IMG/VR virus record: IMGVR_UViG_3300040810_000354
Span: 1 to 29,781 of that record
Length of the DNA: 29,781 nucleotides
From: a virus
Reading direction: 5' to 3' (one strand)
The position numbers and the translations under genes are program-made. Positions 29,036 through 29,781 of this stretch are shown here, one piece after another (the stretch's first letter is position 1; each line of letters begins with the position of its first letter). Below the pieces are notes generated by a model. It ran no database searches. It saw nothing but the letters and a program-made list of their open reading frames with translations, and was not told the origin of the DNA.

Positions 29036-29043
29036 TATTTATT
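29036..29043 (-). promoter_or_regulatory. Late-promoter-like AATAAATA next to the infA start
   Basis: AATAAATA on the minus strand ends only 6 bp before the ATG at 29029. T4 late transcripts begin a few bases after this box, so an mRNA started here would begin at or near the start codon. Confidence 0.38.
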
Positions 29044-29051
29044 GAGGTAGA

Positions 29052-29072
29052 GGGGGGCACAAAAGGCCCCCC
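29052..29072 (-). terminator. GC-rich hairpin between the wHTH and infA genes
   Basis: GGGGGGC (29052-29058) pairs with GCCCCCC (29066-29072) around a 7-nt loop, giving a 7-bp all-GC stem just after the stop of the winged-helix gene. There is no T run on the minus strand, so it may protect the RNA 3' end or pause polymerase rather than terminate efficiently. Confidence 0.45.
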
Positions 29073-29078
29073 ACACCA

Positions 29079-29342
29079 TTAAAGACCCTGTGCTAGTGCA
29101 CGGTAACCGGCAGCAATAACTGCGCGGCTTGGTGTGCCTAGACGATAGAACATCTTAACACGACCCTTTGTATCTACACGCTCGTTGCAGTAGATTGGAA
29201 AGCCCTTCATACGTAGAGCTGAAACGGTGGCACGTGGATTGCCAACGCCAAAGCGGGCACGGATCTGTGCACCGGTTAGTTCATTGCCCTCTGATAGGGC
29301 AGCAAGGACACGGTCCTGCTTGGTTGCTGTTGCTGTAGTCAT
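29079..29342 (-). CDS. Winged-helix DNA-binding-like protein
   Basis: An 87-residue basic protein with a winged-helix layout: helix K-Q-D-R-V-L-A-A-L, then E-L-T-G-A-Q-I-R-A-R-F-G-V and recognition-helix-like N-P-R-A-T-V-S-A-L-R-M-K-G, followed by a wing (I-Y-C-N-E-R-V-D-T-K-G-R-V-K-M-F-Y-R-L). The C terminus (A-V-I-A-A-G-Y-R-A-L-A) is helical. It is probably a small transcription regulator or DNA-binding accessory protein. GGAAA lies before the ATG, about 50 bp downstream of the tRNA. Its sequence looks more GC-rich than its neighbours. Confidence 0.8.
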   Translation of the reverse strand: MTTATATKQDRVLAALSEGNELTGAQIRARFGVGNPRATVSALRMKGFPIYCNERVDTKGRVKMFYRLGTPSRAVIAAGYRALAQGL

Positions 29343-29394
29343 TGATAATTTCCTTTCATTGATACAGTCGTTTATTAGACACCACGTCTAATTA

Positions 29395-29484
29395 TGGCGG
29401 TGAGGGTGGGATTCGAACCCACGGAACCTGTTAAGGTTCGCACATTTAGCAAACGTGTACTTTCGGCCTCTCAGTCACCTCACC
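29395..29484 (-). tRNA. tRNA-Ser(GCU) with encoded CCA
   Basis: A 90-nt class II tRNA on the minus strand. The acceptor stem pairs GGTGAGG (29478-29484) with CCTCACC (29399-29405); position 8-9 is TG. The anticodon loop TTGCTAA gives anticodon GCT (Ser codons AGC/AGU). A long variable arm (GAACC/GGTTC) and a TTCGAAT-containing T arm are present, followed by discriminator G and genome-encoded CCA. It is the only tRNA recognised in the window. Confidence 0.95.
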
Positions 29485-29489
29485 TAACT

Positions 29490-29696
29490 CTAAAATGCAA
29501 TCTCGTAACCATCATCTAGCAATTTCACATAAAGCCTGTCTGCTTCTTCTGCGGGAACTGCTATCGATTGCATTAAACTTGTGCCCTTGTACAAATCAAC
29601 TTCGGCTCTGCCTGACTTTCTTTTTACAGAAAAGGCAGCACTTTCATCTGTTGATTTACGTACAAGAACTTGATTCTTAACCTGTAGCTTAGGCAT
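29490..29696 (-). CDS. Small basic beta-rich protein of unknown function
   Basis: A 68-residue protein that looks like one small beta sheet: V-K-N-Q-V-L-V-R-K, A-A-F-S-V-K-R-K-S-G-R-A-E-V-D-L-Y-K-G and a helix A-E-E-A-D-R-L-Y-V-K-L-L, ending D-G-Y-E-I-A-F. It is acidic and basic in turn, with no cysteines or membrane segment. The start overlaps the end of the upstream gene by 8 nt, so the two are coupled. No family recognised. Confidence 0.65.
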   Translation of the reverse strand: MPKLQVKNQVLVRKSTDESAAFSVKRKSGRAEVDLYKGTSLMQSIAVPAEEADRLYVKLLDDGYEIAF

Positions 29697-29781
29697 TCAT
29701 AGCCTCGGTATCAAGTGGACCTATACGACTATCGTCACTGCGGTCACGTAACCAGATCTCAATCTTATCTGGTTCATCGTC
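29689..29781 (-). CDS. C-terminal end of an unknown gene
   Basis: The last 30 codons of a frame that enters from the right edge and stops at 29689, overlapping the next gene's ATG. The visible end is charged (D-D-E-P-D-K-I-E-I-W-L-R-D-R-S-D-D-S-R). Too little is present to suggest a function. Confidence 0.55.
   Translation of the reverse strand, partial: DDEPDKIEIWLRDRSDDSRIGPLDTEAMNA

Noticed and set aside
1-29781. CRISPR array, insertion sequences, integrase or attachment sites
   Set aside because: No regularly spaced direct repeats, transposase-like frames with terminal repeats, or recombinase genes were seen; the dense gene packing leaves little room for them.

Overview
This window looks like part of a moderately AT-rich, marine T4-like myovirus genome. 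Evidence includes a T4 gp44-type clamp-loader ATPase, PhoH, MazG, a Cpn10 co-chaperonin, a GH24 endolysin with an overlapping Rz/Rz1-type spanin pair, long repetitive tail-fibre genes and a CCA-encoding tRNA-Ser. About nine intergenic sites resemble the T4 late promoter (TATAAATA, GATAAATA or AATAAATA). Almost all genes are tightly packed, with ATGA-type overlaps, on the minus strand. The host cannot be fixed from the sequence: no photosynthesis genes are present, and TTGACA/TATAAT-type promoters point only to a bacterium with an ordinary housekeeping sigma factor.

Layout, left to right. 1-415: start of a PiT-like phosphate permease. 521-2348 (minus): a small membrane protein, a PaaD-like MIP18 protein, a PaaA/PaaC-like diiron protein and two Cys-rich microproteins, an unexpected metabolic module. 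2351-4592: an exported Ala/Lys-rich protein, o-spanin, i-spanin, an unknown protein and the endolysin. 4555-5629: two conserved unknowns. 5863-8173 (plus): an SGNH-hydrolase-like protein, PhoH and a CBM-like beta protein, closed by a bidirectional terminator. 8220-9920 (minus): HAD phosphatase, AT-hook protein, a roughly 150-nt array of hairpins and an unknown protein. 9980-10594 (plus): a 2OG-Fe(II) oxygenase-like protein.

10573-18329 (minus) is a continuous chain: unknown virion-like protein, degenerate asparagine-synthase-like protein, PhyH dioxygenase, DegT aminotransferase, PP-loop ATPase, Cpn10, coiled-coil microprotein, FkbM methyltransferase, gp44 and a radical SAM protein. The chemistry suggests a small-molecule or glycan tailoring cluster that uses host precursors; its product is unknown. 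18358-20399 holds a DnaE-like fragment lacking the catalytic aspartates, two unknowns, MazG with a promoter inside a perfect inverted repeat, and a 60-aa protein.

20410-27024 encodes virion adhesion proteins: two fibres that share a C-terminal module, a 1001-aa Ig-like protein and a third fibre-like protein, each long unit with its own late-promoter-like site. 27077-28376 (plus) encodes a zinc-ribbon protein and an exported HtrA-like protease. 28373-29781 (minus) encodes an A-type Fe-S carrier, a Cys-containing microprotein, an IF-1 homologue, a winged-helix protein, tRNA-Ser(GCU) and two further short genes.

Family calls rest on motifs read by eye; no database search was possible. No integrase, transposase or CRISPR array was found.
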